The notes: generated by a model not told the origin, from the sequence alone. Positions 27,108 through 37,005 are shown, numbered from the stretch's first letter. The stretch: DNA of 64,000 nucleotides from Pseudomonas sihuiensis (GCF_900106015.1 NZ_LT629797.1:4526001-4590000); one strand, 5' to 3'. Translations and numbers: made by a program.

Positions 27108-28123
27108 CAGACAAAACCTCCGCGCGCATTGCAGTAATCGCCGACACCTCGTTGCAGCGCCATGTGTTGCAGCAGGCATTGGCCGGTGGCGGTTATCAGG
27201 TAGTGCTCAACAGCGACCCGGCGCGGCTCGATGAGGAGCAACTGGCAGCCTGCGAGACCGACCTGTGGTTGGTGGACCTGGCCCAGTCGGAAGATTCGCC
27301 GCTGGTCGACAGCCTGCTCGAGCGTGTCAGCGCCCCGGTGCTGTTCGGCGAGGGCCATGCCCCCGAGCGCCATTCGGAGAACTACCCGCGCTGGGAGCGC
27401 AGCCTGTTCGGCAAGCTCAAGCGCCTGGTCGGCGATCCGACCCAGGCGGTCGGGCCGAGCCTGCAGGCACTGCTCGACGAAGCGCAGCGTCCGGCACGTC
27501 TGGAGCTGCCGCAAGCACTGGCCAATACGCCGCTGAAAGCTGGCGAGCCGGCCCGTCAGATATGGCTGCTGGCTGCCTCGCTGGGTGGCCCGGCGGCGGT
27601 CAAGGCATTTCTCGATGCCCTGCCTGGCGGCCTGCCCATCGGCTTCATCTATGCCCAACACATCGACGCCAGTTTCGAGGCGACATTGCCGCAGGCGGTC
27701 GGTCGGCACAGTCAGTGGCACGTCAACTCGGCACGTCATGGCGACCCGGTGCGTTGTGGTGAGGTGGTGGTGGTGCCGATCACCCGCGAGCTGGGTTTCG
27801 CCGAAGACGGCGCGATGCAGCTTGCCGAGCGCGGCTGGCCTGAGCCGTACAGCCCCTCCATCGATCAGATGATGCTCAACCTGGCGCAGCAGTTCGGTGC
27901 CCAGTGTGGGGTGATCGCGTTCAGCGGCATGGGCAGCGATGGCAGCGCCGCCGCCGCCTACGTCAAACGCCAGGGTGGCCTGATCTGGACCCAGCGCGCC
28001 GACAGCTGCGCCAGCCCGAGCATGCCCGACAGCCTGCGCGAAGGCGGTTACAGCAGCTTCAGTGCCGACCCGCGTGAGCTGGCCGTGGCGCTGGTCAATC
28101 ACCTCGCCGAACATTGCAGTTGA
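27104..28123 (+). CDS. chpB: Chemotaxis methylesterase ChpB (CheB family)
   Basis: A 339-residue protein with a C-terminal CheB esterase domain. The catalytic triad is readable as Ser159 (AASLGGPAAV), His186 (QHID) and Asp279 (GMGSDGS). The N-terminal 140 residues look like a degenerate receiver-like segment without the usual acidic pocket, so regulation by phosphorylation is doubtful. It should remove methyl groups from PilJ. It is coupled to chpA by an ATGA overlap and 10 bases before chpC. Confidence 0.93.
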   Translation: MTDKTSARIAVIADTSLQRHVLQQALAGGGYQVVLNSDPARLDEEQLAACETDLWLVDLAQSEDSPLVDSLLERVSAPVLFGEGHAPERHSENYPRWERSLFGKLKRLVGDPTQAVGPSLQALLDEAQRPARLELPQALANTPLKAGEPARQIWLLAASLGGPAAVKAFLDALPGGLPIGFIYAQHIDASFEATLPQAVGRHSQWHVNSARHGDPVRCGEVVVVPITRELGFAEDGAMQLAERGWPEPYSPSIDQMMLNLAQQFGAQCGVIAFSGMGSDGSAAAAYVKRQGGLIWTQRADSCASPSMPDSLREGGYSSFSADPRELAVALVNHLAEHCS

Positions 28124-28133
28124 GGACGTTTCA

Positions 28134-28604
28134 ATGAGCCAAGCAGTCGCCACCCAGAACAGCGCCGCCAGTCTCACCGGTTTGCTGGTGCCTCTGGCCG
28201 ACCGCACTCTGCTGCTGCCCAACGTGGCGGTGGCGGAGCTGATCCCCTATCGCGCGCCGCAGGTCACTGAAGGCACTCCCGACTGGTTTCTCGGCCAGAT
28301 CGCCTGGCGTGATCTGCGCTTGCCGCTGCTCTCCTTCGAGGCCGCCAGCGGCGGCCAGGCGCATGTCGCCAGTGGTGCCCGCGTTGCGGTGATCAATGCC
28401 CTGGGCGGTCGCCCCAAGGTCAAGTTCATCGCGCTGCTGGTGCAGGGTATTCCGCGCTCGCTGAAGGTCGGCAGTGAGCTGCAAGGCGCCGATGCCGAGC
28501 TGGCGCCTCTGGAGCTGGGCGCAGCGCGCGTTGGTGAGGAGGTGGTGCGTATTCCTGATCTGGTTGCACTGGAGCAACTGCTCGCCGATGCTGGCCTGAT
28601 CTGA
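28134..28604 (+). CDS. chpC: CheW-like coupling protein ChpC
   Basis: This 156-residue CheW-like protein is the last gene of the cluster (LLVPLADRTLLLPNVAVAEL, WFLGQIAWRDLRLPLLSFE). TGAGGA lies 8 bases before the ATG at 28134, which is why the in-frame start at 28062 is rejected. ChpC is an accessory coupler that may connect another receptor to ChpA. A strong terminator follows 31 bases after the stop. The chpD and chpE genes found after chpC in P. aeruginosa are not here. Confidence 0.92.
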   Translation: MSQAVATQNSAASLTGLLVPLADRTLLLPNVAVAELIPYRAPQVTEGTPDWFLGQIAWRDLRLPLLSFEAASGGQAHVASGARVAVINALGGRPKVKFIALLVQGIPRSLKVGSELQGADAELAPLELGAARVGEEVVRIPDLVALEQLLADAGLI

Positions 28605-28635
28605 ACCGAGACCCGGCGCGATCACCTCGCCCATG

Positions 28636-28665
28636 AAAAAGCCCCGGCATTGGCCGGGGCTTTTT
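28636..28665. terminator. Bidirectional intrinsic terminator between chpC and the alanine symporter
   Basis: Stem GCCCCGGC (28641-28648) with GCCGGGGC (28653-28660), loop ATTG, flanked by five A on the left and five T on the right. It can stop transcription from chpC and, on the other strand, from the symporter gene ending at 28685. Confidence 0.93.
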
Positions 28666-28684
28666 CGTTACTGCGGTGCAGCTA

Positions 28685-30166
28685 TCAGCGCTGCGGTTGC
28701 TGCACTTCGCCCTTCTCGATAGTCAGGTTCTCTTCCGAGGTGCTGGTGCCCCAGTAGTCGGCATTCTTGATACCGAGCTTCTCCGGGTGGAAGACCGGGT
28801 CCTTGCCCTCGTCCAACTGCTGCTCGTAGTCCTTCAGGCACTTGTAGGCGACCTTGTGCATGAGCAGGATGGCGATGATGTTCAGCCAGGCCATCAGGCC
28901 GACGCCGAGATCACCCAGGTCCCAGGCGAAGGTGGCAGTGTGTACGGTGCCGTACACGGTAGCCGCGATGATGCCGAACTTCAGCAGCAGGGTGAGGATG
29001 GGACGCTTCACCTTGCGGTTGATGTAGGCAATGTTGGTTTCGGCGATGTAGTAGTACGCCAGGATGGTGGTGAAGGCGAAGAAGAACAGGGCGATGGCGA
29101 CGAAGGCGTTACCGAAGCCGGGCATCATGTTCTCCATCGCGGTCTGCACGTAGCCCGGGCCTGCGGCTACGCCAGCGATACCGGTGAATATCGCGCTGCC
29201 ATCCGGAGCCTGCACGTTGTACTGACCAGTGATCAGCAGCATGAAGGCGGTGGCGGAGCAGACGAACAGGGTGTCGATGTAGACCGAGAAGCCCTGAACC
29301 AGGCCCTGCTTGGCCGGATGGCTGACCGCGGCGGCCGACGAAGCGTGCGGACCGGTACCCTGGCCTGCTTCGTTGGAGTAGACACCGCGCTTGACGCCCC
29401 ACTGGATGGCCATGCCGACGATGGCGCCGAAACCGGCTTCGAGGCCGAAGGCGCTCTTGAAGATGAGTGCGATGACGTCCGGCAGTTGGCTGATGTTCAG
29501 CAGAATGATGACCATCGCTACCAGGATGTAGCCCAGCGCCATGAACGGTACGACCACCTGGGTGAAGTGGGCGATACGCTTGACGCCGCCGAAGATGATC
29601 AGGCCGATCAGTACGGCCAGTGCCGCCGCTGTGACGTTCGGGTCGATACCGAAGGCTGTTTGCGCGCTGGAAGCGATGGAGTTGGCCTGTACACCCGGCA
29701 GCAGCAGGCCGCAGGCGAACACGGTAACTACGGCGAACAGCCAGGCGTACCACTTCAGACCCAGGCCACGCTCGATGTAGAAGGCCGGGCCGCCACGGTA
29801 TTCACCGTTGAGCTTTTCCTTGTAGACCTGACCGAGGGTGGACTCGACGAATGCCGAGCTGGCGCCGAGGAACGCCACCATCCACATCCAGAACACGGCA
29901 CCTGGACCACCGAAGGTGATCGCAGTGGCTACACCGGCGATGTTGCCGGTACCGACACGACCAGCGAGGGTCATGGTCAGTGCCTGGAAGGAGGTGATGC
30001 CATGTTCATCGGTCTTGCCGGTGAACATCAGGCGAATCATTTCTTTGAAGTGGCGAACCTGTAGAAAGCGGCCGCGCAGGGAGAAGTAGAGACCAACGCC
30101 AAGACATAGATAGATCAGCGCCGGGCTCCAGACCAGACCGTTCAGGGTCGAGACCAGTTCGTTCAT
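28685..30166 (-). CDS. Alanine/sodium symporter, AGCS family
   Basis: A 493-residue inner-membrane transporter with many hydrophobic segments. AGCS landmarks are YFSLRGRFLQVRHF near the N-terminus, GTGNIAGVATAITFGGPGAV near 90 and the later NEAGQGTGPHASSAA. It imports alanine or glycine with sodium. The ATG at 30166 follows AGGAG at 6 bases; the ORF's extension to 30349 has no family similarity. It is monocistronic, with 207 bases upstream that should hold the promoter, and it ends at the shared terminator. The C-terminus is charged and cytoplasmic. Confidence 0.92.
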   Translation of the reverse strand: MNELVSTLNGLVWSPALIYLCLGVGLYFSLRGRFLQVRHFKEMIRLMFTGKTDEHGITSFQALTMTLAGRVGTGNIAGVATAITFGGPGAVFWMWMVAFLGASSAFVESTLGQVYKEKLNGEYRGGPAFYIERGLGLKWYAWLFAVVTVFACGLLLPGVQANSIASSAQTAFGIDPNVTAAALAVLIGLIIFGGVKRIAHFTQVVVPFMALGYILVAMVIILLNISQLPDVIALIFKSAFGLEAGFGAIVGMAIQWGVKRGVYSNEAGQGTGPHASSAAAVSHPAKQGLVQGFSVYIDTLFVCSATAFMLLITGQYNVQAPDGSAIFTGIAGVAAGPGYVQTAMENMMPGFGNAFVAIALFFFAFTTILAYYYIAETNIAYINRKVKRPILTLLLKFGIIAATVYGTVHTATFAWDLGDLGVGLMAWLNIIAILLMHKVAYKCLKDYEQQLDEGKDPVFHPEKLGIKNADYWGTSTSEENLTIEKGEVQQPQR

Positions 30167-30373
30167 GCAATGCTCCTGGGCATGCGGCCGCCTTTTGGGC
30201 GGGGCCGAAGCCCGTTGATTTGTTATTGGAAGAGGAACGACGCTGCGGGGCGCCGGCCTCGGCCGCGCGCAGGTTGCTGGTGAGCGGGTCGCGCGAGCGG
30301 CGCGCAGAGCATGACAAAGACTGCCGGTCTTGCAATCTCTTGAGGTCACATTTTGTTACGCCAAGGCGACATT

Positions 30374-31099
30374 TTACGCCTGGAGGTCGCCCCAGAGCTG
30401 TTGGGCGACGCTCAGGGCCACCACAGGGGCCGTTTCCGTGCGCAGAACGCGTGGCCCCAGGCGGGCGGCATGGAAGCCGACGGCTTTGGCCTGGTCCACT
30501 TCTGCTTCGCTCAAACCGCCTTCCGGGCCGACCAGAAAGGCCAGGCTATTCGGTTTGTCGTGGCTTTGCAGGGGAGCTGCGATCGGGTGCAGCACCAGCT
30601 TAAGGTCGGCTTCGATCTGCTGCAGCCAGGCGGCCAGTTCCAGCGGTGGGTTGATCAGCGGCAGCACTGAGCGGCCACATTGCTCGCAGGCGCTGATCGC
30701 CACCTGGCGCCAGTGGGCCATGCGCTTGTCGGCGCGTTCGTCTTTCAGGCGTACTTCGCAGCGCGCCGAGACGATCGGGGTGATTTCGCTGGCGCCAAGC
30801 TCGGTGGCTTTCTGGATGGCCCAGTCCATGCGCTCGCCGCGCGACAGGCCCTGGCCGAGGTGGATGCGCAGCGGGGATTCACTCATCCCGGCGATGGCTT
30901 CGCGCAGTTCGACGCGCACGCTCTTCTTGCCCACTTCGATCAGCTCGCCGAGGTATTCCTGGCCGCTGCCGTCGAACAACTGCACGGCGTCACCCACTGC
31001 GTGGCGCAGCACGCGACCGATGTAATGGGCCTGCGCCTCGGGCAGGTCGTGTTGGCCGAGGGAGAGCGGGGCATCGATGAAGAAGCGGGATAGGCGCAT
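30374..31099 (-). CDS. rsmE: 16S rRNA (uracil1498-N3)-methyltransferase RsmE
   Basis: This 241-residue SPOUT methyltransferase has an N-terminal PUA-like part (MRLSRFFIDAPLSLGQHDLP, HYIGRVLRHAVGD) and the C-terminal knot motifs FLVGPEGGLSEAEVD and LGPRVLRTETAPV. It methylates U1498 of 16S rRNA. The ATG at 31099 gives the family N-terminus; the longer ORF to 31207 runs into an inverted repeat. It lies downstream of bioA in the same direction, separated by that hairpin. Confidence 0.94.
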   Translation of the reverse strand: MRLSRFFIDAPLSLGQHDLPEAQAHYIGRVLRHAVGDAVQLFDGSGQEYLGELIEVGKKSVRVELREAIAGMSESPLRIHLGQGLSRGERMDWAIQKATELGASEITPIVSARCEVRLKDERADKRMAHWRQVAISACEQCGRSVLPLINPPLELAAWLQQIEADLKLVLHPIAAPLQSHDKPNSLAFLVGPEGGLSEAEVDQAKAVGFHAARLGPRVLRTETAPVVALSVAQQLWGDLQA

Positions 31100-31146
31100 A
31101 AGGGTAGCTGCAGGCGGTAAGTTCGAAGCGGCAAGTTTAAAGCGCT

Positions 31147-31208
31147 GGTGGGCACGGCGCACCCTACGGCAAGGGCGCCGCGTTTTCGCAGGGTGCGCCG
31201 TGCCCACC
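31147..31208. repeat. Perfect 19-bp inverted repeat between bioA and rsmE
   Basis: The arm at 31147-31165 (GGTGGGCACGGCGCACCCT) is exactly complementary to 31190-31208, with a 24-base loop. The CCCTACGG next to the left arm recalls the GTAGG hairpin family. It stands 20 bases after the bioA stop and may attenuate or protect the transcript. Confidence 0.8.
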
Positions 31209-31228
31209 GGGCTTCGCTTATGGCTCGC

Positions 31229-32632
31229 TCAACCCGGATCGCGATGATCGGGAAAGCGGTTATCCACGGCCACGCTGACTGATTCGCGTGTGGCGATATC
31301 GATGCCCTCGCTGGCCACCTCGGCGAGGAAATCGATCTCCTCGGGCGTGATGACGTAGGGCGGCAGGAAATACACCACGCTGCCCAGTGGGCGCAGCAAC
31401 GCGCCACGTTCCAATGCGTGCTGGTAGACGCGCAGGCCACGTCGCTCCTGCCAGGGGTAGGCGGTCTTGCTGGCCTTGTCCTGCACCATCTCGATGGCCA
31501 GGGCCATGCCGGTCTGGCGCACTTCGGCCACATGCGGGTGCTCGGCCAGGTGCGCGGTGGCACTGGCCATGCGCGCCGCCAGGGCCTTGTTGCGCTCGAT
31601 CACATCGTCATCACGGAAGATGTCCAGGGTCGCCAGCGCAGCGGCGCAGGCCAGCGGGTTACCGGTGTAGGTATGCGAGTGAAGGAAGGCGCGCAGGGTG
31701 GCGTAGTCGTCGTAGAACGCGCTGTAGACCTCATCGGTGGTCAGCACTGCAGCCATTGGCAGGTAGCCACCGGTCAGTGCCTTGGACAACACCAGGAAAT
31801 CCGGGGTGATGCCGGCCTGCTCGCAGGCGAACATCGTGCCGGTGCGGCCGAAGCCGACGGCAATCTCGTCATGGATCAGGTGCACGCCATAGCGGTCGCA
31901 GGCCTCGCGCAAAAGCTTGAGGTAGATCGGGTGGTACATGCGCATGCCGCCGGCGCCCTGGATCAGCGGCTCGACGATCACTGCTGCGACCTCATGATGA
32001 TGCTCGGCCAGGGTCTGTTCCATATGGGCGAACATGAGGCGCGAGTGTTCCTCCCAGCTCACACCTTCGGGGCGCAGGTAGCAGTCCGGGCTGGGCACCT
32101 TGATAGTGTCGAGCAGCAGGGGCTTGTAGGTGTCGGTGAACAGCGACACGTCGCCCACCGACATCGCTGCGACCGTTTCGCCGTGATAGCTGTTGCTCAG
32201 GGTGACGAAGCGCTTCTTGCTCGCCTGGCCGCTGTTGAGCCAGTAGTGGAAGCTCATCTTCAACGCCACTTCGATGCCTGAGGAACCGTTGTCGGCGTAG
32301 AACACCTTGTTCAGGCCAACCGGGGTGATCTGCACCAGGCGCTCGGACAGCTCGATGACCGGTTGGTGGGTAAAGCCGGCGAGCATCACGTGCTCGAGAC
32401 TATCCAACTGATCGCGAATGCGCGCGTTGATGCGCGGGTTGGCGTGGCCGAACACATTGACCCACCAGGAGCTGACCGCGTCCAGGTAGCGCTTGCCGTC
32501 GAAGTCCTCCAGCCATACGCCTGAGGCCTTGCGAATCGCCACCAGTGGCAGGCGCTCGTGATCCTTCATCTGGGTGCAGGGGTGCCACAACACGTCGAGG
32601 TCGCGTTGCATCCAGTGGTCGTTCAGGCTCAT
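31229..32632 (-). CDS. bioA: Adenosylmethionine-8-amino-7-oxononanoate aminotransferase BioA
   Basis: A 467-residue PLP-dependent class III aminotransferase. Landmarks are DVLWHPCTQMKDHE near the start, YADNGSSGIEVALKMSFHYW, HDEIAVGFGRTGTMFACEQ and the PLP lysine in LSKALTGGYLPM. It makes 7,8-diaminopelargonate in biotin synthesis with SAM as amino donor. The ATG at 32632 has GGGAG upstream; a start at 32659 adds nine unconserved residues. No other bio genes are in the window. Confidence 0.96.
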   Translation of the reverse strand: MSLNDHWMQRDLDVLWHPCTQMKDHERLPLVAIRKASGVWLEDFDGKRYLDAVSSWWVNVFGHANPRINARIRDQLDSLEHVMLAGFTHQPVIELSERLVQITPVGLNKVFYADNGSSGIEVALKMSFHYWLNSGQASKKRFVTLSNSYHGETVAAMSVGDVSLFTDTYKPLLLDTIKVPSPDCYLRPEGVSWEEHSRLMFAHMEQTLAEHHHEVAAVIVEPLIQGAGGMRMYHPIYLKLLREACDRYGVHLIHDEIAVGFGRTGTMFACEQAGITPDFLVLSKALTGGYLPMAAVLTTDEVYSAFYDDYATLRAFLHSHTYTGNPLACAAALATLDIFRDDDVIERNKALAARMASATAHLAEHPHVAEVRQTGMALAIEMVQDKASKTAYPWQERRGLRVYQHALERGALLRPLGSVVYFLPPYVITPEEIDFLAEVASEGIDIATRESVSVAVDNRFPDHRDPG

Positions 32633-32788
32633 GCGAAATCTCCCAGGGTTCGGCGGCACAGCCTACCAGAAGCCGCCAGTGAGACGTGGTCGCTGCCGCT
32701 GGTCTGGTGCAATGCACCGTCCGTTCTGCTGCCGATGAACTCTGCAACGAGCGCGTTGAACTAAACTGGTCGGCGAAAGGAAGTTGAA

Positions 32789-32817
32789 ATGAAACATCGC
32801 ATTTCTCGATGTTTCAT
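32789..32817. promoter_or_regulatory. Perfect 11-bp inverted repeat upstream of cytochrome b561 gene
   Basis: ATGAAACATCG (32789-32799) and CGATGTTTCAT (32807-32817) flank a 7-base spacer in the AT-rich region between divergent bioA (start 32632) and the b561 gene (start 32890). The base composition and spacing fit an operator better than a terminator. The regulator is unknown. Confidence 0.5.
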
Positions 32818-32889
32818 AGCGAAATTTTCCGCTTTAAATCGATATATTTGTCGTTAGTCTTGCTCGGAACTGAATTAGGGAAGCCTCCC

Positions 32890-33435
32890 ATGCAATGGCG
32901 CAATACCTCTGTTCGTTATGGTCTGGTCAGCGTCGTGCTGCATTGGCTGGTGGCGTTGGTCGTGTTCGGTCTGTTCGCCCTCGGCTTCTGGATGGTGGGG
33001 CTCAGCTACTACGACCCGTGGCGCCAGAGTGCACCTGATCTGCACAAGAGCATCGGCATCCTGCTGTTCGCCGTGATGTTGCTGCGTCTGTTGTGGCGCC
33101 TGTGCAGCCCAGCGCCGGCAGCCCTGGCCAGCCATGGCCGGCTCACGCGCCTGGCTTCCAAGCTGGGTCATGGCGTCCTCTATCTCGGCCTTTTCGGTGT
33201 GATGATTTCCGGTTACCTGATTTCCACCGCCGATGGCCGTGGTATCGAGGTGTTTGGCCTGTTCAGTGTGCCGGCGACCCTGACCGGTATTCCGCAACAG
33301 GAAGACATTGCCGGGGCGATTCACGAATACCTGGCCTGGGGTCTGGTGATTTTCGCCGTCCTGCATTGCCTGGCCGCTCTCAAACACCATTTCATCGACC
33401 GCGACAGTACCCTGCTGCGGATGTTCGGGCGCTGA
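32890..33435 (+). CDS. Cytochrome b561 (CybB family)
   Basis: This 181-residue protein has four likely membrane helices. Histidines suited to bind two b-type hemes occur in VVLHWLVAL, PDLHKSIGI, LGHGVLYLG and VLHCLAALKHH. Proteins of this family carry electrons between quinol and periplasmic acceptors. The ATG at 32890 gives the normal CybB length; the earlier in-frame start at 32809 lies within the inverted repeat region. It is followed 60 bases later by yceI, a common pair in proteobacteria (b561 plus isoprenoid-binding YceI). Confidence 0.9.
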   Translation: MQWRNTSVRYGLVSVVLHWLVALVVFGLFALGFWMVGLSYYDPWRQSAPDLHKSIGILLFAVMLLRLLWRLCSPAPAALASHGRLTRLASKLGHGVLYLGLFGVMISGYLISTADGRGIEVFGLFSVPATLTGIPQQEDIAGAIHEYLAWGLVIFAVLHCLAALKHHFIDRDSTLLRMFGR

Positions 33436-33495
33436 AGCAATTCATAACCGGGCTCATGCCCATCTAGATCGACAACCTCGCAAGGAGAACACCCC

Positions 33496-34071
33496 ATGTT
33501 GAAGAACGCCCTCGCTGCACTGGTTCTGGGCTCCGCTCTGATCGGCGGCCAGGCCATGGCGGCCGATTACGCCATCGACAAGCAAGGCCAGCACGCCTTC
33601 GTCAATTTCAAGATCAGCCACCTGGGCTACAGCTGGCTGTACGGCACCTTCAAGGACTTCGACGGCACGTTCAGCTTCGATGCTGCCAACCCCGAGGCCA
33701 GCAAAGTCAACGTGACCCTGAAGACCGCCAGCGTCGACACCAACCATGCTGAACGTGACAAGCACATCCGCAGTGCCGACTTCCTCAATGCGAGCAAGCA
33801 CGCTACTGCCACCTTCGAATCCACTTCGGTCAAGTCCACTGGCGAAGGCACTGCCGACGTGACCGGCAACCTGACCCTGAACGGCGTGACCAAGCCGGTG
33901 GTGATCGCTGCCAAGTTCATTGGCGAAGGCAAGGATCCGTGGGGCGGCTACCGCGCCGGCTTCGAAGGCACCACTACCCTGACGCTTAAGGACTTCGACA
34001 TTTCCATGGATCTCGGCCCGGCTTCGGAAACCGTCGAGCTGATCATCTCGATCGAAGGCATCCGCAAGTAA
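33496..34071 (+). CDS. YceI family periplasmic protein
   Basis: This 191-residue protein has a signal peptide ([20 protein letters not shown], cleavage likely after AMA at about 22) and a YceI lipocalin-like barrel ([60 protein letters not shown]). YceI proteins bind polyisoprenoids such as quinone chains; the P. aeruginosa orthologue was described as the secreted protein PasP. A clear AAGGAG precedes the ATG. It probably shares a transcript with the b561 gene and ends at a strong terminator. Confidence 0.92.
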   Translation: MLKNALAALVLGSALIGGQAMAADYAIDKQGQHAFVNFKISHLGYSWLYGTFKDFDGTFSFDAANPEASKVNVTLKTASVDTNHAERDKHIRSADFLNASKHATATFESTSVKSTGEGTADVTGNLTLNGVTKPVVIAAKFIGEGKDPWGGYRAGFEGTTTLTLKDFDISMDLGPASETVELIISIEGIRK

Positions 34072-34131
34072 GGAAAACGGCCGCTCAAGCGGCCACCGGA
34101 TGTGGCCGCATGTTCAGCCTGCGGCAATAAC

Positions 34132-34161
34132 AAAAACGCCACCCCATGGGGTGGCGTTTTT
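34132..34161. terminator. Bidirectional intrinsic terminator between yceI and rhlE
   Basis: AAAAACGCCACCCC (34132-34145) and GGGGTGGCGTTTTT (34148-34161) form a 14-bp perfect stem with A and T tracts on both sides. It serves yceI on the plus strand and rhlE (ending 34176) on the minus strand. Confidence 0.93.
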
Positions 34162-34175
34162 GTTGGTGCGGCAGC

Positions 34176-36059
34176 TTACTCTTCGCGGTTACGCGTCAGC
34201 AGTGCCGGCTTCTCGCCGCGTGGGCGGGTGCTGTTGCTCAGCTCGTCAAGTTGCTCGGCGCTGGGGAAGCGATCCAGGCGCGAGCCCTTGTGCATGATGA
34301 TCGGCTGCTTTTCGCGCGGGTTGCGCACGGCTGCTTCGGTGCGGGGCAGCTCGTCGCGGTCCAGCGAGGTAATGCGACCGTCCGCCGGTCGGCCGCGGCC
34401 ACCGCCGTTACGGCCCTGACCACCCTGGCCACGATTCTTAGCGGGGGTGCCTGGGTTGCCGCCAGCGTTGCTGCGGGGCTGCCTGTTGTTGCTGTTGGCT
34501 CTCTGGCCTTGGCCCTGAGCAGCGCCATTGCCAGCCGACCCACCGCCTGAGCGACGGCCGCGACCTTGCGGCTTGTTCTGCACCGGTACGTAATCGGCAC
34601 GGTTGCCAAAATTATCGATTTCGTCGTCGAGGAACTCTTCCGGGTCGCGGTCCGGAGGCAAGGGTGGAACAGCCGGCGCAGCGCCACGACTCTGGTTGCG
34701 CGGCTGCTGACCACGGCGGTTCTGGCCCTGACCCTGTTGTTGCGGCTTGGCTTTCTGCTCCTTGCCGTTGTCCTTGCCCTTGTCTCTGCGACCACCGTTG
34801 TTGCGTTCGCCCTTGGGCTTGTCACCGCCCTGGGCATTCGGCGCCTTGGCTTGTTTCTGCCCGCGTGGCTGGCGCGGTTCGCGGGTTTCCGGGCGCTCGG
34901 CCTCGACGGTGCTGGCGTCGAAGCCCAGCAGATCGCCATCGGGGATCTTCTGCTTGGTCATGCGCTCGATGCTCTTGAGCAGCTTCTCTTCGTCCGGCGC
35001 CACCAGCGAGATGGCTTCGCCGCTACGGCCGGCACGACCGGTGCGGCCGATACGGTGAACGTAGTCTTCCTCGACGTTGGGTAGCTCGAAGTTGACCACG
35101 TGTGGCAACTGGTCGATGTCCAGGCCGCGGGCGGCGATATCGGTGGCGACGAGGATGCGCACCTGGTTCGCCTTGAAATCGGCCAGGGCCTTGGTGCGCG
35201 CGTTCTGGCTTTTGTTACCGTGAATCGCGGCAGCCGGCAGGCCGTGCTTGTCGAGGTATTCGGCGAGGCGGTTGGCACCGTGCTTGGTGCGGGTGAAGAC
35301 CAGCACCTGTTCCCAGGCGCCCTGGGTGATCAGGTGGGCGAGCAGGGCGCGCTTGTGGCTGGAGGCCAGGTGGAACACGCGCTGTTCGATGCGCTCGACC
35401 GTGGTGTTCGGCGGCGTCACCTCGATGCGTTCGGGGTTGTGCAGCAACTTGCCGGCGAGGTCGGTGATGTCCTTGGAGAAGGTGGCCGAGAACAGCAGGT
35501 TCTGGCGTTTGGCTGGCAGCTTGGCCAGGACCTTCTTGACGTCGTGGATGAAGCCCATGTCGAGCATGCGGTCGGCTTCATCAAGCACGAGGATTTCGAC
35601 ATGAGACAGGTCGATGGCTTTCTGATTGGCCAGGTCGAGCAGGCGCCCGGGGCAGGCCACGAGCACGTCGACGCCCTTGGCCAGGGCCTGGACCTGCGGG
35701 TTCATGCCGACGCCGCCGAAGATGCAGGCGCTGACGAATTTCAAATCTCGGGCATAGACCTTGAAGCTGTCATGCACCTGAGCGGCCAGTTCGCGGGTGG
35801 GTGTCAGTACCAGCACGCGCGGTTGTTTCGGGCCGTGACGTTGTTCGCGATCCGGATGACCGCCCGGAAACAGGCGTTCGAGGATCGGCAGGGCGAAACC
35901 GCCCGTCTTACCTGTACCCGTCTGGGCCGCCACCATGAGATCGCGACCTTGCAACACGGCGGGAATGGCCCGCTGTTGCACCGGAGTGGGTTGGGTGTAG
36001 CCGGCGGACTCGACCGCACGGACTAGAGCCTCGGAGAGACCGAGGGAGGCAAAGGACAT
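34176..36059 (-). CDS. rhlE: DEAD-box RNA helicase, RhlE-like
   Basis: A 627-residue DEAD-box helicase. The Q motif and AQTGTGKT are in the first 55 residues, then [24 protein letters not shown] and [13 protein letters not shown]. The core ends near residue 380. The remaining 240 residues are low complexity, rich in Lys, Arg, Gly, Asn and Gln ([26 protein letters not shown]), fitting an RNA-binding, disordered tail. RhlE helicases remodel ribosome precursors and mRNA structure. The ATG at 36059 opens with [15 protein letters not shown]; the extension to 36296 is not conserved. The tail may make phase-separated RNA granules; this is an inference. Confidence 0.92.
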   Translation of the reverse strand: MSFASLGLSEALVRAVESAGYTQPTPVQQRAIPAVLQGRDLMVAAQTGTGKTGGFALPILERLFPGGHPDREQRHGPKQPRVLVLTPTRELAAQVHDSFKVYARDLKFVSACIFGGVGMNPQVQALAKGVDVLVACPGRLLDLANQKAIDLSHVEILVLDEADRMLDMGFIHDVKKVLAKLPAKRQNLLFSATFSKDITDLAGKLLHNPERIEVTPPNTTVERIEQRVFHLASSHKRALLAHLITQGAWEQVLVFTRTKHGANRLAEYLDKHGLPAAAIHGNKSQNARTKALADFKANQVRILVATDIAARGLDIDQLPHVVNFELPNVEEDYVHRIGRTGRAGRSGEAISLVAPDEEKLLKSIERMTKQKIPDGDLLGFDASTVEAERPETREPRQPRGQKQAKAPNAQGGDKPKGERNNGGRRDKGKDNGKEQKAKPQQQGQGQNRRGQQPRNQSRGAAPAVPPLPPDRDPEEFLDDEIDNFGNRADYVPVQNKPQGRGRRSGGGSAGNGAAQGQGQRANSNNRQPRSNAGGNPGTPAKNRGQGGQGRNGGGRGRPADGRITSLDRDELPRTEAAVRNPREKQPIIMHKGSRLDRFPSAEQLDELSNSTRPRGEKPALLTRNREE

Positions 36060-36246
36060 GAGCAATCCTGTACTAAGTGAGGGCGTGGCCCTGGGGGTGT
36101 AGAGCCTGGCTTGAATCACACGTGGGGGGCGTGATCCCGTCCGGTACTGCTGGCTTCTGGGAGCTAGCATCCGGGCGCAAGCCTGGCGGGAAGCCCCGAG
36201 TATAACAGAGCTGAAGCCTTGCGCAGCTACCAGCCTGTCGGTTGGT

Positions 36247-37005
36247 TCACGGCTTGAGCCGATCAGGGTTGGCGTAGCGCTGCTGCAGTTGGGCATAGGC
36301 AGGTTCGCGCTTGAAGCGGCGCAGTTCGTCAGCGAAGTCCTTGGCCAGGCTAGCCAGGGCAGGGTCGTGACGCAGCGCGAGGTATAGACGGTCGTGGCCG
36401 ACCGCCTTGCGGTTGTAGTCGACCTGCTGTTGCAAGCCCATCTGGGTGGTCAGATAGAGGCCGGCGCGACGGTCATTGATGACCAGATCGACGCGGTGGC
36501 GGATCAGCTTGCCCAAATTGGCCTCGTGAGTCGGAGCCTCTTCGCGACTGAACAGGGGCGAGTTGCGGAAGGTTTCGTCGTTGTACCAGTAGCCTGGCGA
36601 GATGCCGATCACCAGGTCGCGCAGGTCTTCCAGGCTCTCATAGGGATAGGGGCGGTTACGTGCGTAGAACAGCACCAGTTCGACGTCACTCAGCGGCTCT
36701 TCGACGAAGAGCATGCTCGTTTCGCGCTCGGGCAGATGGAAAATATCCAGAATGCCGTCTGCATGACCCTGCTCCAGCTCCAGCAGGCAGCGCTTCCAGG
36801 GCAGGAATTGCAGGTCCAGCTTTACCCCCAGGCGCTGCAGCACCTCGCGGGTGATCTCGTAGTCGAGGCCAGCGGCCTGGCCGTCTTCTTCGTAGACGTA
36901 GGGCGCCCAGGCATCCGTGACCAGGCGCAGCGTTTCGCCGCGGGCGGCGAAGGCGCAACAGCATAGTAAAAGAGTGGCGATAATCTGGCGCTGGAATAAT
37001 GGCAT
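36247..37005 (-). CDS. Periplasmic substrate-binding protein, family 3-like
   Basis: This 252-residue protein has a signal peptide ([16 protein letters not shown]) and a type 3 solute-binding fold ([54 protein letters not shown]). These proteins bind amino acids or related small molecules. No permease or ATPase gene is adjacent, so it may serve a remote ABC system or a signalling role. The 187 bases between it and rhlE hold no gene and should carry the rhlE promoter. Confidence 0.85.
   Translation of the reverse strand: MPLFQRQIIATLLLCCCAFAARGETLRLVTDAWAPYVYEEDGQAAGLDYEITREVLQRLGVKLDLQFLPWKRCLLELEQGHADGILDIFHLPERETSMLFVEEPLSDVELVLFYARNRPYPYESLEDLRDLVIGISPGYWYNDETFRNSPLFSREEAPTHEANLGKLIRHRVDLVINDRRAGLYLTTQMGLQQQVDYNRKAVGHDRLYLALRHDPALASLAKDFADELRRFKREPAYAQLQQRYANPDRLKP

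Noticed and set aside
31147..31208. Inverted repeats as insertion sequence ends
   Set aside because: There is no transposase gene, and the spacing between arms is only tens of bases, so they are hairpins and not IS termini.
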